DNA of 8,589 bases from assembly GCA_021154515.1 (NCBI GenBank), contig JAJKIL010000315.1:1-8589 (forward strand). The letters are read 5' to 3'. Shown one piece after another: positions 1 through 6,269 of this stretch. The translations under genes were made by a program, and so were the position numbers. Each line of letters opens with the position of its first letter. Position 1 is the stretch's first letter. The notes below the pieces were generated by a model. That model did not search any database, was not told the origin of the DNA, and saw only the letters and a list, made by a program, of their open reading frames with translations. Source of the stretch: Niastella sp. Its GTDB lineage: Bacteria > Bacteroidota > Bacteroidia > Chitinophagales > Chitinophagaceae.

Positions 1-915
1 AATGCACAGGTATCCATCCTGGAAGAAGAGATCAAAAAGCGGGATGCTAACTTCAGCAAACCCTTATATATACTGGAGCAACAGAAGATCGGGTTAGAAT
101 CTGATCTGCTGGCTGCAGCTATCAAACATACATTCGCAGGACTCATTCTTGCCAACCAAACCAAACGCGAACCAGCGCCTTTAAGCAAGCTGACGATCGG
201 GTTGGAATGCGGTGGCAGCGATGGTTTCTCCGGGATCTCAGCCAACCCCGCTATCGGTTATACCTCCGATCTGCTGGTAGGCCTCGGCGGTTCAGTTATT
301 TTGTCTGAATTTCCTGAACTGTGCGGTGTGGAACAAGGCCTGAGCGATCGTTGCGTACAGGTTGACATCGCCAAAAGGTTCTCGACCCTGATGAAGACTT
401 ACAATGCCAGAGCGGTGGCCGTAGGCAGTGGTTTCGATATGAACCCTTCACCCGGTAACATCAAAGACGGTTTGATCACCGATGCGATCAAATCGGCCGG
501 TGCTGCTAAAAAGGGCGGTACCTCACCCGTAACCGATGTACTGGATTATCCTGAAAAAGTAAGAAAACCAGGTTTGAACCTGCTGTGCACACCCGGTAAC
601 GATGTGGAATCAACCACAGCCGAAGTAGCCAGCGGTGCTAATATCGTATTGTTCACTACCGGTTTGGGAACACCTACAGGCAACCCCATTGCCCCGGTGG
701 TTAAATTATCGAGCAATACCGTGTTGTATAACAAAATGCGCGATATCATCGATATCAATACAGGAACCATCATTGAAGGCGAAGAAACCATTGAGCAGGC
801 TGGTGAGCGCATCCTGGATTATGTGATAAAAGTAGCCAGCGGTGAACAGGAGATCAGTGCGGTACGTCATGGTCAGGACGACTTCATTCCCTGGAAAAGA
901 GGAGTTTCTCTTTAA
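1..915 (+). CDS. uxaA: Altronate dehydratase, C-terminal part (5' end outside window)
   Basis: The frame is open from base 1 to the TAA at 913-915, giving 304 residues with no internal start needed, so this is the C-terminal portion of a longer protein. Full-length family members are about 500-550 residues; the N-terminal SAF-like domain would lie upstream. UxaA dehydrates D-altronate to 2-keto-3-deoxygluconate in the cytoplasm. The GarD/UxaA catalytic-domain signatures are clear: CGGSDGFSG at fragment residues 70-78, followed by ISANPAIG; CTPGNDVEST at about 196-205; the glycine-rich TTGLGTPTGNPIAPV stretch; and the terminal HGQDDFIPWKRGVSL. Galactarate dehydratase is a relative, but the downstream uronate isomerase, KDG kinase and KDPG aldolase favour altronate. 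The next gene starts 29 or 77 bases downstream, depending on which uxaC start is used. Family and role are well supported; exact substrate is by context. Confidence 0.95.
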   Translation, partial: NAQVSILEEEIKKRDANFSKPLYILEQQKIGLESDLLAAAIKHTFAGLILANQTKREPAPLSKLTIGLECGGSDGFSGISANPAIGYTSDLLVGLGGSVILSEFPELCGVEQGLSDRCVQVDIAKRFSTLMKTYNARAVAVGSGFDMNPSPGNIKDGLITDAIKSAGAAKKGGTSPVTDVLDYPEKVRKPGLNLLCTPGNDVESTTAEVASGANIVLFTTGLGTPTGNPIAPVVKLSSNTVLYNKMRDIIDINTGTIIEGEETIEQAGERILDYVIKVASGEQEISAVRHGQDDFIPWKRGVSL

Positions 916-942
916 TGAATATAAACTTTAAAAAATAGTCGG

Positions 943-975
943 CAATGGTGAATAGTCACGAGCTATTCACCATTG
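943..975. repeat. Perfect 13-bp inverted repeat (hairpin) before uxaC
   Basis: Bases 943-955 (CAATGGTGAATAG) are the exact reverse complement of 963-975 (CTATTCACCATTG), separated by a 7-base loop (956-962). There is no T-run after it, so it does not look like an intrinsic terminator. In the uxaA-uxaC mRNA it would form a stem ending 17 bases before the ATG at 993, and it would bury the alternative ATG at 945. A role in mRNA processing, in setting the uxaC start, or as a repeat-element remnant is possible; none is shown by sequence alone. Confidence 0.85.
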
Positions 976-993
976 ACCATTTACCATTCACCA
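966..993 (+). repeat. Degenerate heptanucleotide tandem array, 4 units
   Basis: Four consecutive 7-base units read TTCACCA, TTGACCA, TTTACCA, TTCACCA, differing only at the third base. The last base of the fourth unit is the A of the ATG at 993. The first unit doubles as part of the 3' arm of the hairpin, whose 5' arm contains the inverse unit TGGTGAA (946-952). The arrangement resembles the heptameric short tandem repeats known from filamentous cyanobacteria, but any relationship is only an analogy. It occupies the place where a ribosome-binding region would be expected. Confidence 0.85.
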
Positions 994-2393
994 TGAAAAA
1001 GTTTGTTGACGAGCACTTTTTATTGCAAACACCCACTGCGCAGAAGCTGTATCATGAGTTTGCGAAGCAAATGCCCATTATAGATTACCATTGTCATTTG
1101 CCCCCCGATCAAATTGCCAATGATACCCAGTTTCAGAACTTAACCCAGGTATGGCTGTATGGCGACCACTACAAATGGCGCGCTATGCGTACTGCCGGTG
1201 TTAATGAAGACTACATCACTGGTGGCAAAAGCGACTACGAGAAGTTTGAAAAATGGGCCGCTACCGTTCCTTATACATTACGCAACCCATTATACCACTG
1301 GACGCACCTGGAACTGCAACGCTACTTTGGGGTAAACGACATCCTCGATTCAAAAAGCGCTAAAAAGGTTTACGACGAGTGTACAGCCAAACTGCAAACA
1401 AAAGAATTCTCCGTTCGCAGTTTGTTGAAGAAGATGAATGTAAAGGTGGTATGTACAACCGACGATCCCATCGATAACCTCGGGTATCATAAAAAAATAA
1501 AAGCCGATGGCTTTGAAGTAAAAGTGTTGCCCGCATTCCGCCCCGATAAGGCCATGAATGTGGATGATGCCGCTACTTTTAACGCCTATGTAGGTAAAGT
1601 AGAAGCGGCGGCCAATACATCAGTTGGCAGCTATGCCGATTACCTGAAAGCGTTAAAAAAACAGCACGACTTCTTCGCAACCATGGGTTGTTCCGTAAGC
1701 GACCATGGTCTGGAGCAGATCTATGCGGAAGATTATACCGAAACAGAAATTAAAAATGCATTCGATAAAATAAGAAGCGGTAAAGAGTTGTCTCTTGAAG
1801 AGAACCTGAAATTCAAATCAGCCATGTTGGTGGAATTTGCCCGCTGGGATTGGGAAAAAGGCTGGGTGCAACAATACCACCTGGGTGCGCTGCGCAACAA
1901 CAACAGCCGCATGCTGAAACAACTCGGTCCCGATACCGGTTGGGATTCGATCGGCGATTTTTCACAAGCCCGACAGTTGTCTAAATTCCTGAACAAACTC
2001 GATACCAATAACCAACTGGCAAAAACCATTCTGTACAACCTGAACCCTGCCGACAACGAGTTGATGGCTACCATGATCGGTAACTTCAACGACGGCAGCG
2101 TGGCCGGAAAGGTACAGTTCGGATCAGGCTGGTGGTTCCTCGATCAGAAAGATGGCATGACCAAACAGATCAATTCCCTCTCCAACATGGGACTGTTGAG
2201 CAAGTTTGTAGGGATGCTGACCGACTCAAGAAGTTTCTTATCTTTCCCCCGCCACGAATACTTCCGCCGCCTGCTGTGTAACATGTTTGGCGATGATGTA
2301 GAAAATGGCGAATTACCTGCCGACATCGATTGGATAGGCCAGGTGATCCAGGACATTTGTTTTAACAACGCTAAAAACTACTTCAACTGGTAA
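993..2393 (+). CDS. uxaC: Uronate (glucuronate/galacturonate) isomerase
   Basis: UxaC interconverts D-glucuronate and D-fructuronate, and D-galacturonate and D-tagaturonate, the first cytoplasmic step of hexuronate breakdown. The protein aligns by eye over its whole length with E. coli UxaC (470 residues). It has the amidohydrolase-type HCH metal motif (H33, H35), GDHYKWRAMR at 57-66, NPLYHWTHLEL at 98-108, TTDDP at 155-159, and TDSRSF at 410-415, whose Asp is a likely metal or catalytic ligand. I chose the ATG at 993 (466 residues) because MKKFVDEHFLL matches the family N-terminus. An in-frame ATG at 945 would add 16 residues encoded almost entirely by the hairpin and heptamer repeat. No Shine-Dalgarno is visible before either ATG; 945 has the more A-rich upstream sequence. 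The stop TAA shares its last A with the kdgK ATG. Confidence 0.97.
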   Translation: MKKFVDEHFLLQTPTAQKLYHEFAKQMPIIDYHCHLPPDQIANDTQFQNLTQVWLYGDHYKWRAMRTAGVNEDYITGGKSDYEKFEKWAATVPYTLRNPLYHWTHLELQRYFGVNDILDSKSAKKVYDECTAKLQTKEFSVRSLLKKMNVKVVCTTDDPIDNLGYHKKIKADGFEVKVLPAFRPDKAMNVDDAATFNAYVGKVEAAANTSVGSYADYLKALKKQHDFFATMGCSVSDHGLEQIYAEDYTETEIKNAFDKIRSGKELSLEENLKFKSAMLVEFARWDWEKGWVQQYHLGALRNNNSRMLKQLGPDTGWDSIGDFSQARQLSKFLNKLDTNNQLAKTILYNLNPADNELMATMIGNFNDGSVAGKVQFGSGWWFLDQKDGMTKQINSLSNMGLLSKFVGMLTDSRSFLSFPRHEYFRRLLCNMFGDDVENGELPADIDWIGQVIQDICFNNAKNYFNW

Positions 2394-3403
2394 TGGGCAA
2401 TGTGTTAAGCTTTGGCGAATTACTGTTAAGGTTATCGCCAGATACCGAAGGCCAATGGTTGGCAAATGCATCGATGCCCGTACACGTAGGTGGTGCCGAA
2501 TTGAATGTAGCCCGTGCCCTGGCCCTTTGGAAAATACCGGTAAAATACATGACCGGGTTACCCGATAATTATTTATCACATCAGATAGTAAGGTCACTGC
2601 AGCAAAGTAATATCGATACATCTGCCATTCAATATGGCGGACACCGTATTGGTACTTATTACCTGCCGCAGGGGCTGGATGTAAAGAATGCGGGTGTTAT
2701 TTACGACCGTGCCGATTCTTCCTTTGCCCGTTTGCAAAAAGGCACTATCAACTGGGACGCCATCCTTGAAGGTGTAAGCTGGTTCCATGTAAGTGCTATC
2801 TGCCCGGCATTGAATGCCGACGCAGCCGATGTGTGCGAAGAAGTAATGCAGGTATGTAATAAAAAAGGCATTACCGTTTCAATCGATTTGAATTACCGCG
2901 CCAAATTATGGCAATACGGTGTGCCGGTGCATGAAGTGATGATGCGGCTGGCCCCTTACTGCGACCTGATCATGGGCAATGTATGGGCTGCCGAAAAAAT
3001 GCTGCAGATCCCTGTTCACCCCGACCTGGTTACCACCGATACAAAAGAAATGTACCTGGAGCAGGCGCTGGTAACATCACAACAGATCATAAAGCAATAC
3101 CCACGCTGCAAAGCAGTGGCCAATACCTTCCGCTTCGATCATAATGGCATTTTATATTATACCACTTTATATACCCATTCGCAATTGCATGTTTCATCGG
3201 TATACACCACTGAAACGGTAGTTGATAAAGTAGGTAGCGGTGATTGTTATATGGCTGGTTTGATCTATGGCTTTTACAAAGAACAACCGGCACAGGATAC
3301 AGTGGAGTTTGCAACAGCCGCCGCATTTCAGAAATTGTTCATTAAAGGGGACGCTACCAATAAAACGGTAGCCCATATAACCGCTACTATTAAAAAAGCA
3401 TGA
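2393..3403 (+). CDS. kdgK: 2-keto-3-deoxygluconate kinase (PfkB family)
   Basis: It phosphorylates 2-keto-3-deoxygluconate with ATP to give KDPG, joining UxaA to the aldolase encoded next. The 336-residue length is normal for PfkB-family sugar kinases. An N-terminal substrate-site motif GGAELNVA lies at residues 33-40. The C-terminal PfkB signature reads DKVGSGDCYMAG from 278, with D284 as the expected catalytic base; it replaces the more usual DTTGAGD form. The ATG overlaps the uxaC stop by one base (TAATG), and the TGA overlaps the kdgA start, so translation is probably coupled along the three genes. PfkB kinases have varied substrates, so the KDG assignment depends partly on the operon, which is strong here. 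Confidence 0.94.
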   Translation: MGNVLSFGELLLRLSPDTEGQWLANASMPVHVGGAELNVARALALWKIPVKYMTGLPDNYLSHQIVRSLQQSNIDTSAIQYGGHRIGTYYLPQGLDVKNAGVIYDRADSSFARLQKGTINWDAILEGVSWFHVSAICPALNADAADVCEEVMQVCNKKGITVSIDLNYRAKLWQYGVPVHEVMMRLAPYCDLIMGNVWAAEKMLQIPVHPDLVTTDTKEMYLEQALVTSQQIIKQYPRCKAVANTFRFDHNGILYYTTLYTHSQLHVSSVYTTETVVDKVGSGDCYMAGLIYGFYKEQPAQDTVEFATAAAFQKLFIKGDATNKTVAHITATIKKA

Positions 3404-4059
3404 TGAATCAACAGGATATCATAAGTCAGATCACGCAACAGAAAATGTTGCCGCTGTACTTTAACAAGGATAAGGAAGTTAGCATTGATGTGTTAAAAGC
3501 ATTGTATGCAGCCGGCATCAAAGCCGTTGAGTATACCAATCGTGGAGCAGAGGCCATTGCCAACTTTAAAGAGATGCGCAAAGTGGTGAACGATAGCATG
3601 CCCGGCATGCTGTTGGGCATTGGAACCGTAAAAACAACGGCCGATGCAGAATTATTCATTAATGCCGGTGCAGATTTTATTATTAGTCCTGTAGTATATC
3701 CGCCGGTAGCCAAAGTGGTGCAGGACGCCGGTTTATTATGGATCCCCGGTTGTTTAACACCCACAGAGGTTTTCACCGCCGAAATGAATGGCGCTAAAAT
3801 GGTGAAGATCTTCCCGGGCAGTGTGGTAGGACCCTCTTATATTTCAGCAATTAAAGAATTATTCCCGGGTATCTTATTTATGCCTACCGGTGGTGTTGAT
3901 ACCACTGAGAAGAGCATAAAGGAATGGTTCGATAATGGCGTGTGTGCAGTAGGGATGGGTAGCAAGCTGATTAGTAAAAGCGTTCTGCAGAACAAGGAAT
4001 ACGATAAGCTGACAAAGCAAACGAAAGAAGTGCTGGAGATACTAAACAACATCAAATAA
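3400..4059 (+). CDS. kdgA: KDPG / KHG aldolase
   Basis: This class I aldolase (Eda family) cleaves 2-keto-3-deoxy-6-phosphogluconate to pyruvate and glyceraldehyde-3-phosphate, ending the pathway; many family members also act on 4-hydroxy-2-oxoglutarate. The protein is 219 residues, the usual size. The Schiff-base lysine is K136 in KMVKIFPG, aligning with K133 of E. coli Eda (KEFKFFPA). The general acid/base glutamate is E44 in AVEYTNRG, followed by phosphate-site R48. Further family motifs are GIGTV at 73-77, the IISPVVYPP and WIPGCLTP strands, and MPTGGV near the end. The ATG at 3400 overlaps the kdgK TGA (ATGA); a second ATG at 3403 could also serve, changing the protein by one residue. 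It might equally be named eda. Confidence 0.95.
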   Translation: MMNQQDIISQITQQKMLPLYFNKDKEVSIDVLKALYAAGIKAVEYTNRGAEAIANFKEMRKVVNDSMPGMLLGIGTVKTTADAELFINAGADFIISPVVYPPVAKVVQDAGLLWIPGCLTPTEVFTAEMNGAKMVKIFPGSVVGPSYISAIKELFPGILFMPTGGVDTTEKSIKEWFDNGVCAVGMGSKLISKSVLQNKEYDKLTKQTKEVLEILNNIK

Positions 4060-4072
4060 AATTGAAATGGCT

Positions 4073-4095
4073 TGCCACGTTCCCGGAATGAGGCA
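4073..4095. repeat. Imperfect palindrome between kdgA and exuT
   Basis: TGCCACGTTCC (4073-4083) faces GGAATGAGGCA (4085-4095) around one central base. Nine of the eleven opposing positions are complementary, with one G-T wobble and one A-A mismatch. It sits in the 63-base gap between kdgA and the chosen exuT ATG. The region is GC-richer and lacks the A-rich character expected of a leader here. It could be an operator, an mRNA hairpin, or a REP-like dispersed element; sequence alone does not decide. Confidence 0.55.
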
Positions 4096-4122
4096 CGTCT
4101 TTCTATCCTAAAAGGACCTGAC

Positions 4123-5454
4123 ATGCAAGCTATAGCGAAAGAAAAAGGACCTACCATCCAACAATCTATTGGGAAATACCGGTGGACGATCTGTGGTTTG
4201 GTGTTCTTTGCCACTACGATAAATTACCTCGACCGCGCTGTTATCAGTTTATTGAAAGAAACCTTTACCAATGACCTGCATTGGAACGATGCCGACTACG
4301 CCAATGTGGAGATCGCTTTTAAAGTGGCCTATGCCGTTGGTTTATTATTGGCCGGCCGGGTGATAGATAAAATGGGTACCAAGATGGGGTATGCTGTAGC
4401 CACGGCTTTATGGAGCGCGGCCGCCGTAGCCCATGCCGCCGTGAATACCGTGTTTGGTTTTGGTGTAGCCCGTTCTTTTTTGGGCGTGTTTGAAGCAGGT
4501 AACTTTCCTGCCGCCATTAAAACAGTGGCCGAATGGTTCCCTAAAAAAGAAAGAGCGCTGGCGACAGGTATCTTTAACTCCGGGGCCAATGTAGGCGCTA
4601 TAGTAGCGCCGATAGCCGTTCCGTACATAGTGGTATCATTAGGCTGGCATTGGGCATTCATTCTTACCGGTGCATTAGGTTTTTTATGGTTGATCTTGTG
4701 GTTTATTTACTATGAAATACCAAAGAAACAAAAAAGAGTTTCCCAGGCTGAATATGATTATATCCATAGCGATAAAGACGAAACACCTGTACTGGAACAG
4801 GTAAAACCCAGCGTATCCTGGATCAAACTGCTCAGCTACAAACAAACCTGGGCATTTGCCATTGGTAAGCTGCTTACCGACCCCATCTGGTGGTTCTATC
4901 TCTTCTGGTTACCCGATTTTTTGAACAGCCAGTACGGATTAAAAGGAACTGCCGTATCATTACCCGTAGCAGTTGTATATTCAATGTCAACTATAGGTAG
5001 TGTATTGGGCGGCTGGTTACCCATGAAATTGATCAACTCTGGCTGGGCGCCTTTTAAAGCCCGTAAAACCTCCATGCTCATTTATGCCTTCTTTGTTATT
5101 CCCATCATTTTTGCACAAATGGCCGGTAACGTAAATATGTGGTGGGCCGTTATCGTAATTGGTATCGCCGCTTCTGCTCACCAGGCATGGAGTGCTAACA
5201 TCTTCACCACAGTAAGTGATATGTTCCCCAAGCATACAACCGGTTCGGTAACAGGTATTGGTGGTATGTTTGGCGCCGTGGGTGGTATTTTGTTATCTGC
5301 CGCTGTACAAAAGAACATGTTTGTGTACTACCGCAATCTTGGACACATTGAAACTGCATACTACATCATGTTTGCGGTGTGTGGCGGCGCTTACCTGTTA
5401 GCCTGGGTCATTATGCACTTCCTGGTGCCAAAGATGAAACGCGTAGAACTATAA
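4123..5454 (+). CDS. exuT: Hexuronate transporter, MFS anion:cation symporter type
   Basis: This is an inner-membrane major facilitator protein of the ExuT/GudP/DgoT (ACS) group, expected to import galacturonate and/or glucuronate with protons. From the ATG at 4123 it has 443 residues and, by eye, about twelve hydrophobic segments with a charged central loop near 198-243. Family marks are INYLDR at 33-38 in the first helix (the Asp-Arg pair typical of these carriers), a motif-A-like GRVIDKMGTKMG at 78-89, EAGNFPAAIKTVAEWFP at 124-140, and GIFNSGANVGAIVAP at 149-163. A TTG at 4072 would add 17 residues running through the palindrome with no family resemblance, so I reject it. It is the last gene before the terminator. 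Transport class is secure; the substrate is inferred from the operon. Confidence 0.9.
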   Translation: MQAIAKEKGPTIQQSIGKYRWTICGLVFFATTINYLDRAVISLLKETFTNDLHWNDADYANVEIAFKVAYAVGLLLAGRVIDKMGTKMGYAVATALWSAAAVAHAAVNTVFGFGVARSFLGVFEAGNFPAAIKTVAEWFPKKERALATGIFNSGANVGAIVAPIAVPYIVVSLGWHWAFILTGALGFLWLILWFIYYEIPKKQKRVSQAEYDYIHSDKDETPVLEQVKPSVSWIKLLSYKQTWAFAIGKLLTDPIWWFYLFWLPDFLNSQYGLKGTAVSLPVAVVYSMSTIGSVLGGWLPMKLINSGWAPFKARKTSMLIYAFFVIPIIFAQMAGNVNMWWAVIVIGIAASAHQAWSANIFTTVSDMFPKHTTGSVTGIGGMFGAVGGILLSAAVQKNMFVYYRNLGHIETAYYIMFAVCGGAYLLAWVIMHFLVPKMKRVEL

Positions 5455-5473
5455 GAATTTTCTTTTAATATGT

Positions 5474-5517
5474 ACAACGGGGAAGGGAACCTAAAAGGTC
5501 CCTTCCCCGTTGTTTTT
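5474..5517 (+). terminator. Strong intrinsic terminator of the uronate operon
   Basis: Bases 5474-5487 (ACAACGGGGAAGGG) pair perfectly with 5500-5513 (CCCTTCCCCGTTGT). An inner ACCT/AGGT extension, after a one-base bulge, closes a three-base loop. The run TTTTT (5513-5517) follows. It begins 20 bases after the exuT stop and marks the operon end. Confidence 0.93.
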
Positions 5518-5743
5518 AAAAAACCTTTTGCGGCTATAAATACCCGCCCGATCATATTAAAACTGCATTAGATCATTTTCAATAAACAGGCAATAAAATG
5601 CCTAAAAAAACCGCAATTAGGGCAAAATTTAACCCACCTCATTGTAAAAATTTAAAAAAACTGAATCTATTACTAATAACTGTTCGTTATTCAGCGGAAT
5701 TATGTAAATTAGAAATATTCATTCATTCAATAAATCAGCTGTT
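5518..5743. other. AT-rich non-coding gap upstream of the zinc-ribbon gene
   Basis: No convincing gene is present. There is a small 5-bp hairpin (AGGCA 5588-5592 with TGCCT 5599-5603), long A/T runs, and a short ATTC triplet repeat just before the next gene. The open frame starting at 5598 runs into the zinc-ribbon gene and has no recognisable content. Confidence 0.6.
5683..5712 (+). promoter_or_regulatory. Weak candidate Bacteroidetes-type promoter for the zinc-ribbon gene
   Basis: TTCG (5683-5686) and TAAATTAG (5705-5712) are separated by 18 bases. Each differs by one base from the Bacteroidetes consensus TTTG and TAnnTTTG. Initiation just downstream would give a leader of roughly 25 bases before the ATG at 5744. 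In sequence this AT-rich, chance matches are plausible. Confidence 0.3.
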
Positions 5744-6019
5744 ATGGAAAGAGCCTACAAATGCTGTCAATCCTGCGGTATACCTATGAAACGGGATTCC
5801 GGTGGCACTCATGCAGACGGGACCAGAAGCACGATGTATTGCAGTCACTGTTTTCAGGATGGAAAATTCACGGTGCGCAACATTACAGTTGATGATATGA
5901 AAGAACGGGTAAAGGGAAAATTAAAAGAAGTTGGCTTTCCTGGTTTCCTGACTGGCCTTTATACCCGTAACATACACAAACTGGAGCGCTGGAAATCACA
6001 TCCCCTTGCTATTGAATAA
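5744..6019 (+). CDS. Small putative zinc-ribbon protein (Zn_ribbon_2-like)
   Basis: This 91-residue protein has two cysteine pairs, C8-x2-C11 and C33-x2-C36, in the context CQSCGIPMKR...YCSHCFQDGKF. That matches the small zinc-ribbon domain family often annotated as 'putative zinc ribbon domain' (PF12674 type). The C-terminal half is basic with no further recognised motif, apart from a short helix-like MKERVKGKLKE. Function is unknown; these proteins are widespread and sometimes lie next to stress or regulatory genes. It stands alone on the + strand, between the operon terminator and the convergent MFS gene, with a weak candidate promoter upstream. The start at 5744 places the first cysteine pair at the usual distance from the N-terminus. 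No Shine-Dalgarno is visible. I do not assign a DNA-binding or enzymatic role. Confidence 0.85.
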   Translation: MERAYKCCQSCGIPMKRDSGGTHADGTRSTMYCSHCFQDGKFTVRNITVDDMKERVKGKLKEVGFPGFLTGLYTRNIHKLERWKSHPLAIE

Positions 6020-6254
6020 TTTATCTGAAGCAAGGCGTTTTTATGAACGCTGATTCAAAGCAATTCTTCACCCATTAAATTCTCTTGTGCTATTCCTCAG
6101 TGAATAGTAATATACTCACTTGTGCAGTTTCTGGTCTCAGAGCTGTCATCCTGTTACGTCAGTGGTTCAATCTTTATTGGCAAGGCTTCCGAATTGCGAA
6201 GAGGTAGATTATAGTCAGGGTAATGTAATTAAGGCATCCCTTGCTTATTGTCGT
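6020..6254. other. Non-coding gap between convergent genes
   Basis: No gene is supported here. It contains two short weak hairpins, GCGTT 6035-6039 with AACGC 6046-6050 and CTATTC 6090-6095 with GAATAG 6102-6107. Neither has a T-run typical of a terminator. An open frame from 6120 has no recognisable protein and enters the MFS gene antisense. I see no clear terminator for either convergent gene. Confidence 0.6.
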
Positions 6255-6269
6255 CTATTGTCTATTGTT
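6246..6269. repeat. Heptamer-type repeat at the 3' end of the MFS gene
   Basis: TATTGTC (6246-6252), a 3-base spacer, then TATTGTC (6256-6262) and TATTGTT (6263-6269) in tandem. On the minus strand these units encode the last residues (NRQ) and the TAG stop (6257-6255) of the MFS gene. It is a second, different heptamer repeat at a gene boundary in this window. Confidence 0.65.

Noticed and set aside
943..975. Hairpin before uxaC as an intrinsic terminator
   Set aside because: No T-run follows the stem, and the genes on both sides belong to one pathway.
966..993. Heptamer array as a CRISPR or phage attachment site
   Set aside because: Units are contiguous 7-mers with no spacers, and no cas, integrase or tRNA gene is present.
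4067..4111. 14-codon ORF (ATG to TAA) before exuT as a possible leader peptide
   Set aside because: It is explained by chance reading through the palindrome; there is no run of regulatory codons and no attenuator-like alternative hairpins before exuT.
4072..4122. TTG start extending ExuT by 17 residues
   Set aside because: The extension has no resemblance to the family N-terminus, and the ATG at 4123 gives a normal-length carrier.
5598..5789. 63-codon + strand open frame in the AT-rich gap
   Set aside because: Low-complexity composition, no recognisable motif, and it runs out of frame into the well-supported zinc-ribbon gene.
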